DNA from: Sinomicrobium kalidii
GTDB lineage: Bacteria > Bacteroidota > Bacteroidia > Flavobacteriales > Flavobacteriaceae
Length of the DNA: 64,000 bases
NCBI RefSeq assembly: GCF_021183825.1
Contig: NZ_CP089211.1
Span: 1,798,001 to 1,862,000 of the forward strand
Direction: 5' to 3'
The notes under the pieces were generated by a model. It was given only the letters and a program-made list of their open reading frames with translations. It ran no database searches and was not told the origin of the DNA. Positions 8,977-17,411 of the stretch are shown piece by piece. Made by a program: the position numbers and the translations under genes. The stretch's first letter is position 1. Each line of letters starts with the position of its first letter.

Positions 8977-9642
8977 TTATTGCTTTTCTTCGTTCATTAT
9001 TTGTTGGATCAATTCTTCCTGTTCTATAATATACAGGGTGAGTTCTTCTATTTTCCGGAGAAGCACATTGTTCATTTGCGCCAGGTCCATCCCTTTTTCC
9101 TGTAGTTCCTTGGCAGAAGGGACACCCGGCAGGTGGTGGTTCTCTTTTACAAATTTTTCCACTTCTTTCAGGGAAGGCATTGTATATTCGGGCAGCAGGT
9201 CAGATTCCCCAGTATAATACTTTTGAAAGACATAGTCTGCAGGAATATTCAAGCTAAGTTTTACGGCACTGGCATGTACACGTCCGTTTACGGTCAGTTT
9301 GGAATCGGGGTTTTGAGAACCTATGCCCACCAACCCTTCTTTGGTAATGGATAGCAAGGTGCCGGCGTCTGACCTGAGCTCAAACCTGTCACCGTTTCTG
9401 TGATGCCGCAAGACAAATTGATCGCCGTCGGCTGAGTCATACAGCCGTATGGTAGGGGCATTAGCGTCATGGGAGATCTTTAATTCCCCTTTATCGATGT
9501 GAAGGGCGTTTTCCGGATCAGACGTCCCGATCCCTACATTTGTTAATGCATATACATCGCCATTGGCGTTGGTATCCCATTGGGCATTGGACATATTGGC
9601 CATGAATAAAAGTATTCCCGATGTTATAAGTATTTTTTTCAT
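8977..9642 (-). CDS. Secreted fibre-like protein (tail fibre/endosialidase-chaperone-like C terminus), copy 1
   Basis: A 221-residue protein with a signal peptide (MKKILITSGILLFMANMSNAQ). It has the same layout as its downstream twin: short beta repeats with G-I-G-T/S motifs, the shared core ISHDANAPTIRLYDSADGDQF, and a C-terminal coiled coil ending in EELTLYIIEQEE. Several stretches match the twin almost base for base, pointing to recent duplication or gene conversion. The function is not recognised. Its position between SusD and the secreted metallopeptidase suggests a surface structural or substrate-contact role, but that is inference. Confidence 0.8.
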   Translation of the reverse strand: MKKILITSGILLFMANMSNAQWDTNANGDVYALTNVGIGTSDPENALHIDKGELKISHDANAPTIRLYDSADGDQFVLRHHRNGDRFELRSDAGTLLSITKEGLVGIGSQNPDSKLTVNGRVHASAVKLSLNIPADYVFQKYYTGESDLLPEYTMPSLKEVEKFVKENHHLPGVPSAKELQEKGMDLAQMNNVLLRKIEELTLYIIEQEELIQQIMNEEKQ

Positions 9643-9771
9643 AATGGTTTTGTTTTGTCTTTTAATGGTGAGCCGATTTAAACTTTTATTTTTGCGGTGT
9701 GATCCGGCTTATGACTTCAGGATCTATGACATAAGACATGCTGCGTATGAAGCATAGACAGGAGAATCCGA

Positions 9772-11202
9772 TTAACGGTTGTCATTAACAGACGCGTCGA
9801 TATTTTCATTTGCATCGGTCTCGCTCTCCGGAACCTGCATAACAAACTGTATATCGTTGGGCACTATAGTAAGTGCAATCAGGTGATTTGATGTTCTGGT
9901 AATCCCTCTTTGCAGACGTTTGGCATCAAACCATTCTACACCGATTTCTCCATAGAGTTCTTTTCGCCTTTCTAACAGGATCTCCTCTTCCAGGTCAGAA
10001 CCCGTATTAGTCGATTTTACGGCGTCGGGGTCCCTGTTTTGCTGAACATAAAACAATAAGTCGTGAGCCCCGTCTTCATCGCCTTGCCTGAATTTGGCCT
10101 CTGCTTCGGTCAGTACCATTTCCGGTTTTCTCAGAATTGGATAATCGAGGTTCTCTTTATCGAACAGGAATTTTGTAGTAGTCATATGCCTCACATTATT
10201 GACATTTGTATTATTGATTACAAAAAGATTACGCACATCGGTAGCAGAAAATAAATTTGTAAAGTTTACATTCATGTATCCTACCTTATAGGGGGCTAAA
10301 CCCGAACCCAGGATGTCTGTCCACGCAGCCGGAGTATGTGCCGAAACCCATTGATCGGGGGTTTGGTCGTACCCCCATATCCATTCCGGATTGTTAATGT
10401 CAATAAACCCGTCACCATAAAGTTCGGGTGCAAAAGAGCCCGCCAAATCGTTATTATAGGCCAGGTTAGCCATCTCTTCTGCTCCGGACCAGTTTTCCAT
10501 AGTTAAGTACACCCTGGCCAGAATACCTGCGGCTACCTGTTTATTGACATACGATTTACCCAGGCGATCTGAAGTTAAATTATCGACGGCAAAGGTTAAA
10601 TCGTCGACAATTAATTCATACATTTCTGCACAAGTACGCATTGATTTTCCTTCTGTAGTAAGTGCTGTATAGATCGGGCCTGCGGGAAAGGAAGGATCGA
10701 CCGAGTAGGCTTTTGAAAACTCCAGGGCCAGTTGAAAATAATAATACCCCCGTAAGGCTTTTCCCTTAGCGGAATAATAAGCTTTTTCACTATCGGACAA
10801 AGCGTCGAAAGCTTCAACACCGTTAATAAGGTTATTAATTTGGTTAATCATATGATAACAGAAGTTCCAAATAAACCTCGGCCTGTAATTATCAGCCGTT
10901 CTGCCGGTATAATCATAATCTATTCTCCAAAATCCGGTGCCTAAAAACATCATGTCATCCCCTTTCCAAATTCTCGACGTATAAAAGGACGCAATATTTG
11001 AATTTGCCTGCCCTGCAAAACGCCCTCTACCTTCCCGTATAATACCGGATATAAATGCCTCTACCCCGTCTGTGGAACCAAATACTACTCCTTCGGAAAC
11101 TTGTTGTGTGGGCTGGGGTTCGTCTAAAAAATCTGTAGAACAACCTGTCAAGGTTATTAATATGACAAACGTATATATTCTGAAAGTTGACAACTTTTTC
11201 AT
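9772..11202 (-). CDS. SusD-like outer-membrane glycan-binding lipoprotein
   Basis: A 476-residue SusD-family lipoprotein, the lid partner of the adjacent SusC transporter. The ATG at 11202 is preferred over a TTG at 11229 because it directly precedes the lipoprotein signal (ILITLTGC) and clears the SusC stop by 4 bp. SusD hallmarks are the N-terminal DFLDEPQPTQQVSEG, the helix segment AKGKALRGYYYFQLALEF with TPR-like helices, and the C-terminal LLERRKELYGEIGVEWFDAKRL. It binds oligomers at the cell surface for import. The ligand is not evident; neighbouring sulfatases and peptidases suggest a sulfated glycoconjugate. Confidence 0.94.
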   Translation of the reverse strand: MKKLSTFRIYTFVILITLTGCSTDFLDEPQPTQQVSEGVVFGSTDGVEAFISGIIREGRGRFAGQANSNIASFYTSRIWKGDDMMFLGTGFWRIDYDYTGRTADNYRPRFIWNFCYHMINQINNLINGVEAFDALSDSEKAYYSAKGKALRGYYYFQLALEFSKAYSVDPSFPAGPIYTALTTEGKSMRTCAEMYELIVDDLTFAVDNLTSDRLGKSYVNKQVAAGILARVYLTMENWSGAEEMANLAYNNDLAGSFAPELYGDGFIDINNPEWIWGYDQTPDQWVSAHTPAAWTDILGSGLAPYKVGYMNVNFTNLFSATDVRNLFVINNTNVNNVRHMTTTKFLFDKENLDYPILRKPEMVLTEAEAKFRQGDEDGAHDLLFYVQQNRDPDAVKSTNTGSDLEEEILLERRKELYGEIGVEWFDAKRLQRGITRTSNHLIALTIVPNDIQFVMQVPESETDANENIDASVNDNR

Positions 11203-11206
11203 CCGT

Positions 11207-14200
11207 TTAAAATTTAAGGTTAACACCAATGCTTATTGTTTTTAACTGTGGGGATCTAAAATTTGTTGATCCGGCTAAATCCTGCTCCGGGTCTATACCC
11301 TTGTGGCTCTGCCAGGTAAACAAGTTATCTCCGCGTAAATAAAACCTGACATTGTTTATGAAAATGGTATTTAACGTAGATTCCGGTAGGGAGTATCCTA
11401 ATGTTATCGCTCTCATTCTAATGTAGTCGTTATCAAACAGGAACCTGGTCGACGCACCGTTAAATTGGTTAGACGCCGTTAAATACAACGGAACATCTGT
11501 AATATCTCCCGGCTGCTGCCACCTATCGGCAGCTATATTTACACCATTGGGGTTACCCACAGCCTTATAACCTGCGCTAAGTCCCGCATAATTGGAATCG
11601 TATATCTGCCCTCCGTAAGAAAAAATGAATAGTGTATTGAAATCAAAATTCCCGAATTTTAAGCTGGTATTAAAACCGCCTGTAACGTCCGGCAGGGAAG
11701 ACCCTGAGTAATATCTGCCGGCATCACTAAAAGTTTTAGTTGTCACCCGTTCACCGGTTGGCTCTCCGTTATCGTCCAAAACATCCTGATACCACATACC
11801 ATAACCGTCTTCCGGGTCTACACCGGCCCATTCCCGGATATAGAAGTCAAAAATCGACCTTCCCACTTCCAATCTTTTATTTCCTCTGATAACCGATTCC
11901 TGAGTAAGTTCCGTAACTTCATTGTTAACCCGGGTGAAGTTAATCCCGGCAGACCAGGTTAATTTATCGGCTCTGATTATATCGGCATCCAAATTGAACT
12001 CTATCCCATAATTTCTGAGAGAACCAATATTTGTGGTGATACTTGTGTTCCCTGTAGATCCGGGTAAAGGTTTGGCGAAAATTAAGTCTATAGATTCTTT
12101 ATTGAAATAACCTATGGTGCCCTGCAGCCTGTTGTCGAGAAATCCGAAATCCAGACCTATGTCTGTAATAGCCGTGGTTTCCCATGTAAGATCGGGGTCT
12201 GTAATCCCTCCGAGGAGCACACCTTTGTTTTCTAAATTACTAACTCCCGTGTTATACCCCTGCAGGTAAGGAAAAAGACCAAAACCACTGTTATTGCCCA
12301 GCTCTCCGTAAGATGCCCTTAATTTTAACAAATTAACGGCGCCACTGTCCTTCAGGAAATTTTCATCAGATATAATCCAGGACCCGCCAATAGAATAAAA
12401 ATTACCCCATCTTTGATTTGTTGCAAATTTTGTAGAACCATCCCGGCGGAATGAGCCTTCGATAAAATATTTATCCCTGTAGTTATAACCTATCCTGCCC
12501 AAATATGAAGTCAATCGTTCCTCACCAACATACCCGCTGACATTCGTTGGAGTTGCAGCTCCGTTAAGCACGGAAATATTTGCTAAAAAATCTGTACCTG
12601 TTGCTCCTAAAGGGTCGAACTTATATTGGTAGGTCTCAAAAATAGCATTGGCATTAATGGTATGATCGCCAAATGTTTTATTGAATGATAAATTGTTATT
12701 AACATTAAGTGTCGTTGTAATGTTTCTGTTCTGAATTACTCGTCCGCCCAAATCTCTACCGAAACCGCCATACGGGTTTGAATAACTATAGCCGTTATAA
12801 AGAAAATGCTGATATGCTATATTCGTTTTAAATGCTAAAAAATCCGTAAACTTTACATCGATGAAACCATTTGCAATGATGGTGGTGTTCTTATCAATAT
12901 GCTTATCGTCAAACAACATGCCTACAGCGTTATAATTTCCATTAATCGGCCTTGAACCGTTTAAATCATTGCCATTATTACCATAGTCATAGATTTTGGC
13001 ACCTGTGGCATCCAATACATAAGCCCCTGTAGCATCTCTTCTGTAAATCGGAAAAACGGAAGCAACATTGTAAGACCACCCTATCGGATTGCCCATGGCA
13101 TTCCCGGACTGAGTCGGGTTATTGGATTTTGAAGTTGTTATTGCAGTATTAAGCCCAAGAGTCAACCAGTCCTTTAATTTGCTGTCAAGGTTAACACGGG
13201 TAGATATACGTTCAAAATCCGAATTTCTCATAGCTCCTTCCTGATTCAGATAATTGATGGACACGAAGTATTTGGACTTGTTACTCCCTCCGCCTATTCC
13301 CAATGTATACTCATTACGCAATGACGTTTTATTCAGCAATGCATCCTTCCAGTCAGTATCCCAAAGCAGTTCCGCTCCCGGAACAATATTACCTTCAGCA
13401 TCGATGGGTTGTGCCACATTATAGGGATTGTAACCCAAATCAGCTATGATACCGTTAGCCGCATTTTGACCGGCCTGTTCTGCAGATTGCCCGTCTACGT
13501 ATTGAAATGTATTACGTCTGGCTTCCCAGAAATGGCGCAGATAACTTTCGGCACCTTCTGCTTCGTGTAAATCAACTGCCGGGGAAGAGAACCCGGTTAC
13601 CGCCGTAGCGGTTACCTGCAGATTCGAGTTGAATTTCCCTCTTTTTGTAGTGATTAAAATCACCCCGTTAGCACCTCTGGAACCGTATAGTGCCGTAGAA
13701 GAGGCATCTTTTAAAACGTTCATAGACTCTATCTGGTCAGGACTTATGGAATTCAGGTTTCCGTTAAAGGGAACTCCATCTACCACATATAATGGGCCGG
13801 CATTTGCATTAATTGAAGAAATACCGCGTATCCTTATCGTGGGATTACTTCCCGGCTGCCCTCCGGAAGTAATGACATTTACCCCGGGTACAGTACCTTG
13901 AAGAGCCTGTGTTACTGAAGTCAATTGCTGTGCCTCTATATTTTCAGAATCGAGAGAAGAAACAGAACCCACTAATGATTTTTTAGTCTGATTGCCATAA
14001 GCAACAACTATAACTTCATCCAGCTCATTTCCGGGCTGCATCATAACATCAAGCTGATTTGAAGTTCCTACGGTAATACTTTGCTTCTGCATACCCACAT
14101 AGGAGAACACCAAAACATCTCCTGTTGCCGCACGAATAGTATACATTCCGTCAAAATCTGTTTGAACTCCTCTACCCGTTCCGCTAACAACAATATTTAC

Positions 14201-14323
14201 CCCGGGGAGTATCAAACCGTCAGCATCTTTTACCACTCCACTAATTGTTCGCTGTTGAGCACTGACAGTTTGTGTCAGTAAGAGGCTAAAAAACAATAAG
14301 ACCCTTGTAATTTTTACCGTCAT
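11207..14323 (-). CDS. SusC-like TonB-dependent outer-membrane transporter
   Basis: A 1038-residue SusC/RagA-family transporter. The ATG at 14323 begins a good signal peptide ending at VSAQQ; a longer frame starts only with TTG. A carboxypeptidase-D regulatory-like domain (about residues 25-100, SGVVKDADGLILPGVNIVVSG) is followed by the TonB plug with the DEVIVVAYGNQTKKS box, LQGTVPGVNVITSGGQPG and SLYGSRGANGVILITTKRG. The beta-barrel fills the rest and ends in a terminal Phe (VNLKF). It forms the import pore with the SusD at 9772-11202. The 554 bp upstream leader and the TPR/LuxR regulator beyond it suggest that regulator controls this operon. Confidence 0.95.
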   Translation of the reverse strand: MTVKITRVLLFFSLLLTQTVSAQQRTISGVVKDADGLILPGVNIVVSGTGRGVQTDFDGMYTIRAATGDVLVFSYVGMQKQSITVGTSNQLDVMMQPGNELDEVIVVAYGNQTKKSLVGSVSSLDSENIEAQQLTSVTQALQGTVPGVNVITSGGQPGSNPTIRIRGISSINANAGPLYVVDGVPFNGNLNSISPDQIESMNVLKDASSTALYGSRGANGVILITTKRGKFNSNLQVTATAVTGFSSPAVDLHEAEGAESYLRHFWEARRNTFQYVDGQSAEQAGQNAANGIIADLGYNPYNVAQPIDAEGNIVPGAELLWDTDWKDALLNKTSLRNEYTLGIGGGSNKSKYFVSINYLNQEGAMRNSDFERISTRVNLDSKLKDWLTLGLNTAITTSKSNNPTQSGNAMGNPIGWSYNVASVFPIYRRDATGAYVLDATGAKIYDYGNNGNDLNGSRPINGNYNAVGMLFDDKHIDKNTTIIANGFIDVKFTDFLAFKTNIAYQHFLYNGYSYSNPYGGFGRDLGGRVIQNRNITTTLNVNNNLSFNKTFGDHTINANAIFETYQYKFDPLGATGTDFLANISVLNGAATPTNVSGYVGEERLTSYLGRIGYNYRDKYFIEGSFRRDGSTKFATNQRWGNFYSIGGSWIISDENFLKDSGAVNLLKLRASYGELGNNSGFGLFPYLQGYNTGVSNLENKGVLLGGITDPDLTWETTAITDIGLDFGFLDNRLQGTIGYFNKESIDLIFAKPLPGSTGNTSITTNIGSLRNYGIEFNLDADIIRADKLTWSAGINFTRVNNEVTELTQESVIRGNKRLEVGRSIFDFYIREWAGVDPEDGYGMWYQDVLDDNGEPTGERVTTKTFSDAGRYYSGSSLPDVTGGFNTSLKFGNFDFNTLFIFSYGGQIYDSNYAGLSAGYKAVGNPNGVNIAADRWQQPGDITDVPLYLTASNQFNGASTRFLFDNDYIRMRAITLGYSLPESTLNTIFINNVRFYLRGDNLFTWQSHKGIDPEQDLAGSTNFRSPQLKTISIGVNLKF

Positions 14324-14877
14324 AAGTAATGTGTTTGAATTAATAAAAGATTTATTCCTGAACAAGCTCGCATGGATTTGCAACAGTTAATCCAAAAAAC
14401 CGATTCCCGCGCATAACCACATAACACACTGAATATCATATAGAATAACCTGGAATTAAGACCTTGTTTAAAAAATACCTGCCGACAGCCCCGATATTCT
14501 TACCGGGATCAATTCCGTTTAAACATGCTCTAATACTGTAATTACCATCAAAATCCATCCGGGGCCTCCGGGTGATATTTGTTACCCGGGCATAGGATAA
14601 TTGTATTATACATAAAAGGGCGAAGACAATGAAAATTCCGGTTTGTTCTCATAGTGTCAGTTGGTTTGCGTATTGTGGTACGGCTAATGTAGGTAATAGG
14701 GTCAGAAAAGAATTGATAAAAAAAAGCATATAGTGATACTATTGTGCGGTGCGATAAAAGGTTCGGGCACGAATGTAAGTAAGTTTTATTAAGAAGGGGA
14801 ATATGGGACAGGGCGAAAATGAAGATTGAAGATTCTGACCAACTTATAAGATGGGAAGAGCCCTAAAGCCCTAAATC
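14324..14877. other. Intergenic leader upstream of SusC, gene-free
   Basis: There is no credible gene in these 554 bases between the regulator stop and the SusC start, both on the minus strand. The stretch should hold the SusC promoter, but I find no clean -33/-7 Bacteroidota pair (TTTG / TAnnTTTG). It contains a copy of a motif with core GTTTAAACATGCTCTAA at 14511-14533 that recurs upstream of the acetylesterase at 34 kb. Confidence 0.6.
14511..14533. repeat. Dispersed 23-bp motif, copy 1
   Basis: The sequence matches 34097-34119 at 22 of 23 bases; the shared core is GTTTAAACATGCTCTAA. It lies about 190 bp upstream of the SusC start. It could be a regulatory site, an element end or a dispersed intergenic repeat. 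Confidence 0.55.
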
Positions 14878-16317
14878 TTAGTTGCCATCATTTAAAGTCT
14901 TAAAAAAGCAATATAGATCTACATGGGTCGGTATACTGAGCTTTTTTCGGAGCCTGTATTTTTTTACCTGAACTGTTTTGTGGGTGACGAAAGTATATCT
15001 TGCAATTTCTTTTGAAGAAAAATTTAACCAGATGTAGGCACATAAAGTAAATTCCGAGGGAGTCAGGGCCGGCTTTATCTTTAACAGTTTTTCTGAAAAT
15101 TCGAGGTATACTTCCTGAAACTTTCTGGTAAATGCGGGATCGTTGTTCTTTGCTAACTTTACCACCTCATCAAAGGCCTGGTTCATTTTCTTTTTCAGTA
15201 ATACATTTTCTCTTTCCCTATTTACTATTAACTCATTTTTTCTCCGGTTTCTAAAAAACAATACGGTAAGTATGAGAATAAGGGAGAATGTTATCAATCC
15301 GAGGATGTTGTAGAGCCTTTTATGAGACGATACATGTTCCCTTTCCTTTTGTTCCAGCAATATGTTAAGAGAAGCATTAATAGCGTTATTTTTTAATTTG
15401 TGTATACTGTCGTTAAAAACCTTGTGTTTCTGTCTGTACAAGAGTTCCATTTTCTTGTTTTGTAAAATGCCATATATACCGATCAATGATTCATAAGTAT
15501 TTATATACACATAGGGTACATTAATAGCTTTTGCAAACTCCAGCGCCTTATTATAATGGACAATAGCTGTTTCGTAATCTTTAATTTCCGAACAGTAACT
15601 GCCGAATACCTGGTTCACGACTGCTTTTTCATAAATGGTTGCATTGTCATTCTCTACTATGGAGAACGCTCTTTTCAGGTAATATGCTGTTGAATCCAGG
15701 TCTCTTTCTTCCGCATAGTACAGATAATGATCGGCCAGATTGGAGAGATTGACGGGTTTAGGCCTTATTTTTACAGATTTGTAAAGATAGACAAGAGACG
15801 AGTCCGGAAGATTTAGGTTACGCAAAAAAACGCTTCTGCTCCCGTACATGTATGACAGAACCTTTCTTTTTCGGGTGGCATCTCGTATGTTTTTAATATA
15901 TTTCAAGGCTATGGTATTGTTTTTCAAAGCCTGGTGATACAACCCCATACTATTGTAAGTCTGTGCGTATTCCTGATAGATTTTCCCTCTTAAAAACGGA
16001 TTATTGATCTTTTTCGATTTGGTTTCGGCTATATTTAAAAATTCAATGCTTTCCTCATATTTTCCAATGATCCAAAGAGCATTTCCAACATTGATGTAGC
16101 CCAGTATTTCTCCTTCGGTATAGTTTTGCTTTTTTGAAATTTCAATAAACCGGATATTCCATTTAATAACTTTATCATACCTCCCCTGCACCTTAAAATT
16201 CCGGCTTCCACTTTGTATCAGGCTGTCAATTTCTTTAGAAGAATAATCCTGAGCGTTCAAAATGTAACTCTGAAAGAATAAGGAAATAAAAATTATATAT
16301 CGGTAATTCTTCAACAT
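14878..16317 (-). CDS. TPR-containing membrane regulator with C-terminal LuxR-type HTH
   Basis: A 479-residue protein with a signal peptide (to about LNAQD), a long helical periplasmic region built of TPR-like repeats (about residues 30-310), one transmembrane helix near residues 333-353 (GLITFSLILILTVLFF), a short coiled coil, and a cytoplasmic helix-turn-helix at about residues 415-475 (LTPSEFTLCAYIWLNFSSKEIARYTF ...). This one-component architecture is common in Bacteroidota next to SusCD operons and links a periplasmic signal to transcription. It lies directly upstream of the SusC/SusD-peptidase-sulfatase operon on the same strand, so it is the likely regulator. There is no kinase or receiver domain. 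The ligand is unknown. Confidence 0.83.
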   Translation of the reverse strand: MLKNYRYIIFISLFFQSYILNAQDYSSKEIDSLIQSGSRNFKVQGRYDKVIKWNIRFIEISKKQNYTEGEILGYINVGNALWIIGKYEESIEFLNIAETKSKKINNPFLRGKIYQEYAQTYNSMGLYHQALKNNTIALKYIKNIRDATRKRKVLSYMYGSRSVFLRNLNLPDSSLVYLYKSVKIRPKPVNLSNLADHYLYYAEERDLDSTAYYLKRAFSIVENDNATIYEKAVVNQVFGSYCSEIKDYETAIVHYNKALEFAKAINVPYVYINTYESLIGIYGILQNKKMELLYRQKHKVFNDSIHKLKNNAINASLNILLEQKEREHVSSHKRLYNILGLITFSLILILTVLFFRNRRKNELIVNRERENVLLKKKMNQAFDEVVKLAKNNDPAFTRKFQEVYLEFSEKLLKIKPALTPSEFTLCAYIWLNFSSKEIARYTFVTHKTVQVKKYRLRKKLSIPTHVDLYCFFKTLNDGN

Positions 16318-16624
16318 ATTTCAGAGAAATAGCTTTCCTCCAAAATAGGTATTTATTTGATAACAACAGGTGTCTTTTTGCCCATAAACAAGAAAATCCG
16401 ATGTAATGCATATGTGCACTCATTTTGGGAAATGTTAATATCGTACATAATGACAGTCTCCGGGATGTGTTACTCAGCCATAATCCCATTTAAACAAACG
16501 GGGAGAAAGAAAAATCAACGACAACACACTTGTGACGGATCAGGATCAAAGGTTGTGAGTTTTTCGCTTGTTGTAAGTTTCCCTTTTGAGATTGATCCTT
16601 GAATTGTCAACGAAATTGTCATCT

Positions 16625-16662
16625 AAAAAAAACCTTGCAAACACAGGGTTCACAAGGGTTTT
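16625..16662 (-). terminator. Candidate rho-independent terminator, minus strand
   Basis: On the minus strand, CAAGG pairs through a loop with CCTTG, flanked by A/T, and is followed by a run of eight T. One G is bulged. Just upstream on that strand is a tRNA-3'-end-like stretch containing GTTCGAG (16678-16684) and CATCTCCACC. No intact gene feeds into it now. Confidence 0.5.
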
Positions 16663-16690
16663 CGGTGGAGATGACGACTCGAACACCTTA
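16663..16690 (-). other. tRNA 3'-end-like fragment 1 (degenerate)
   Basis: The minus strand reads GGTGTTCGAGTC and then CATCTCCACC, resembling a T-loop and acceptor strand. No matching 5' half or complete cloverleaf is present upstream. It may be an old attachment-site or tRNA remnant; confidence is low. Confidence 0.3.
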
Positions 16691-16900
16691 TTCCCTTTTT
16701 AATCTTCCTCGATAGTCTTGATATATCTTGACCCACACCTCAATAAGGTGTTGATTATCAAAAAAACTAGTGATTAAATTTTATTCAACATAAATTAGAT
16801 CAAACATATTATGACTTGGATTATCCCATGTAATAGCTATACAAAATACATAAAATTAAACATCTCCTCTCCCATTAAGATACTTTCTATTTTTGTCAGT

Positions 16901-16998
16901 ATCGAACTCAAAGCATGAATATCGAACCCTTAAAATGAAGAATTATCGGTTCGATGTTTTCTGGAAGATTGATTTTTGACGGTTCGCAATATCGAACC
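16901..16998. repeat. Cluster of ATCGAACC / GGTTCGAT repeats
   Basis: ATCGAAC occurs at 16901, 16921 and 16991. Its inverse GGTTCGAT is at 16948-16955. GGTTCG at 16981-16986 pairs with CGAACC at 16993-16998 as a 6-6-6 palindrome. ATCGAACC at 16921-16928 and GGTTCGAT at 16948-16955 form a second inverted pair. The pattern suits operator sites or an element terminus. Confidence 0.5.
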
Positions 16999-17052
16999 TC
17001 CCGAGTCAATGAAGCTTTAGCTATTATCTTATTAATTTACAAACATTTACGC

Positions 17053-17093
17053 AAAAAAAACTGGACAAATCCTAAAAATTTGGACTTGTCCAG
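17053..17093 (-). terminator. Rho-independent terminator, minus strand
   Basis: Arms at 17061-17072 (CTGGACAAATCC) and 17082-17093 (GGACTTGTCCAG) form a 12-bp stem. Read on the minus strand all pairs form, including one G-U, whereas the plus strand has an A-C mismatch. The minus-strand hairpin is followed by eight T (17060-17053). A tRNA-3'-end-like sequence with GGTTCGAG (17119-17126) lies directly upstream on that strand. Confidence 0.65.
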
Positions 17094-17150
17094 TCGGGTT
17101 GGACCCAACGATACGAATCTCGAACCGGTTTTTAGAGGATTTGCAGATCT
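17094..17150 (-). other. tRNA 3'-end-like fragment 2 (degenerate)
   Basis: The minus strand holds a loop-like CTGCAAA, then GGTTCGAG and GTTGGGTCCA, in the order anticodon loop, T-loop, acceptor end. The T-stem does not pair and no 5' half is found, so it is not a working tRNA. It is followed by a strong terminator, as a real tRNA would be. Confidence 0.3.
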
Positions 17151-17411
17151 TGGTTGATTTGACTACTTGATTCATTCCATTTTGAGGCTTGGAAAGAGTC
17201 GGATCACCTAAAACAAACTACATTCTCGTTAAGGTGATATTCTATTTTTTTACGTTTTCTCCTCAACTATAATGTTAGTTAGATGTAAGCCACCCTTAGT
17301 TTATGAAATTCATAACACCCCTCCTTTGGAAACATAAGAACCCTCTGAACGTATTTTTTTATCAGAGATTTGAAGCCTGAATATTGTATTGAACTCCTTT
17401 TCCGATACCAG

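Larger units (their letters stand above)
16318..17411. other. Gene-free AT-rich junction between two divergent loci
   Basis: About 1.1 kb without a supportable gene. It holds two minus-strand hairpin-plus-T-run structures (16625-16662 and 17053-17093), each next to a sequence resembling the 3' end of a tRNA, and a cluster of ATCGAACC-type repeats (16901-16998). It also carries the promoters of the minus-strand TPR regulator and of the plus-strand GH31 gene, which I cannot place exactly. Confidence 0.6.

Noticed and set aside
8301-9642. Prophage tail region
   Set aside because: The proteins have Sec signal peptides and lie in a SusCD operon with no other phage genes. Such fibre-like proteins are common in Bacteroidota.
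1-14323. Ulvan or carrageenan degradation locus
   Set aside because: Sulfatases are present, but no polysaccharide lyase, GH105, GH16 or similar enzyme is visible in the window. Peptidases dominate instead.
16625-17150. Working tRNA genes
   Set aside because: T-loop-like and acceptor-like pieces exist, but the T-stem does not pair and no 5' halves are present. Kept only as possible remnants.
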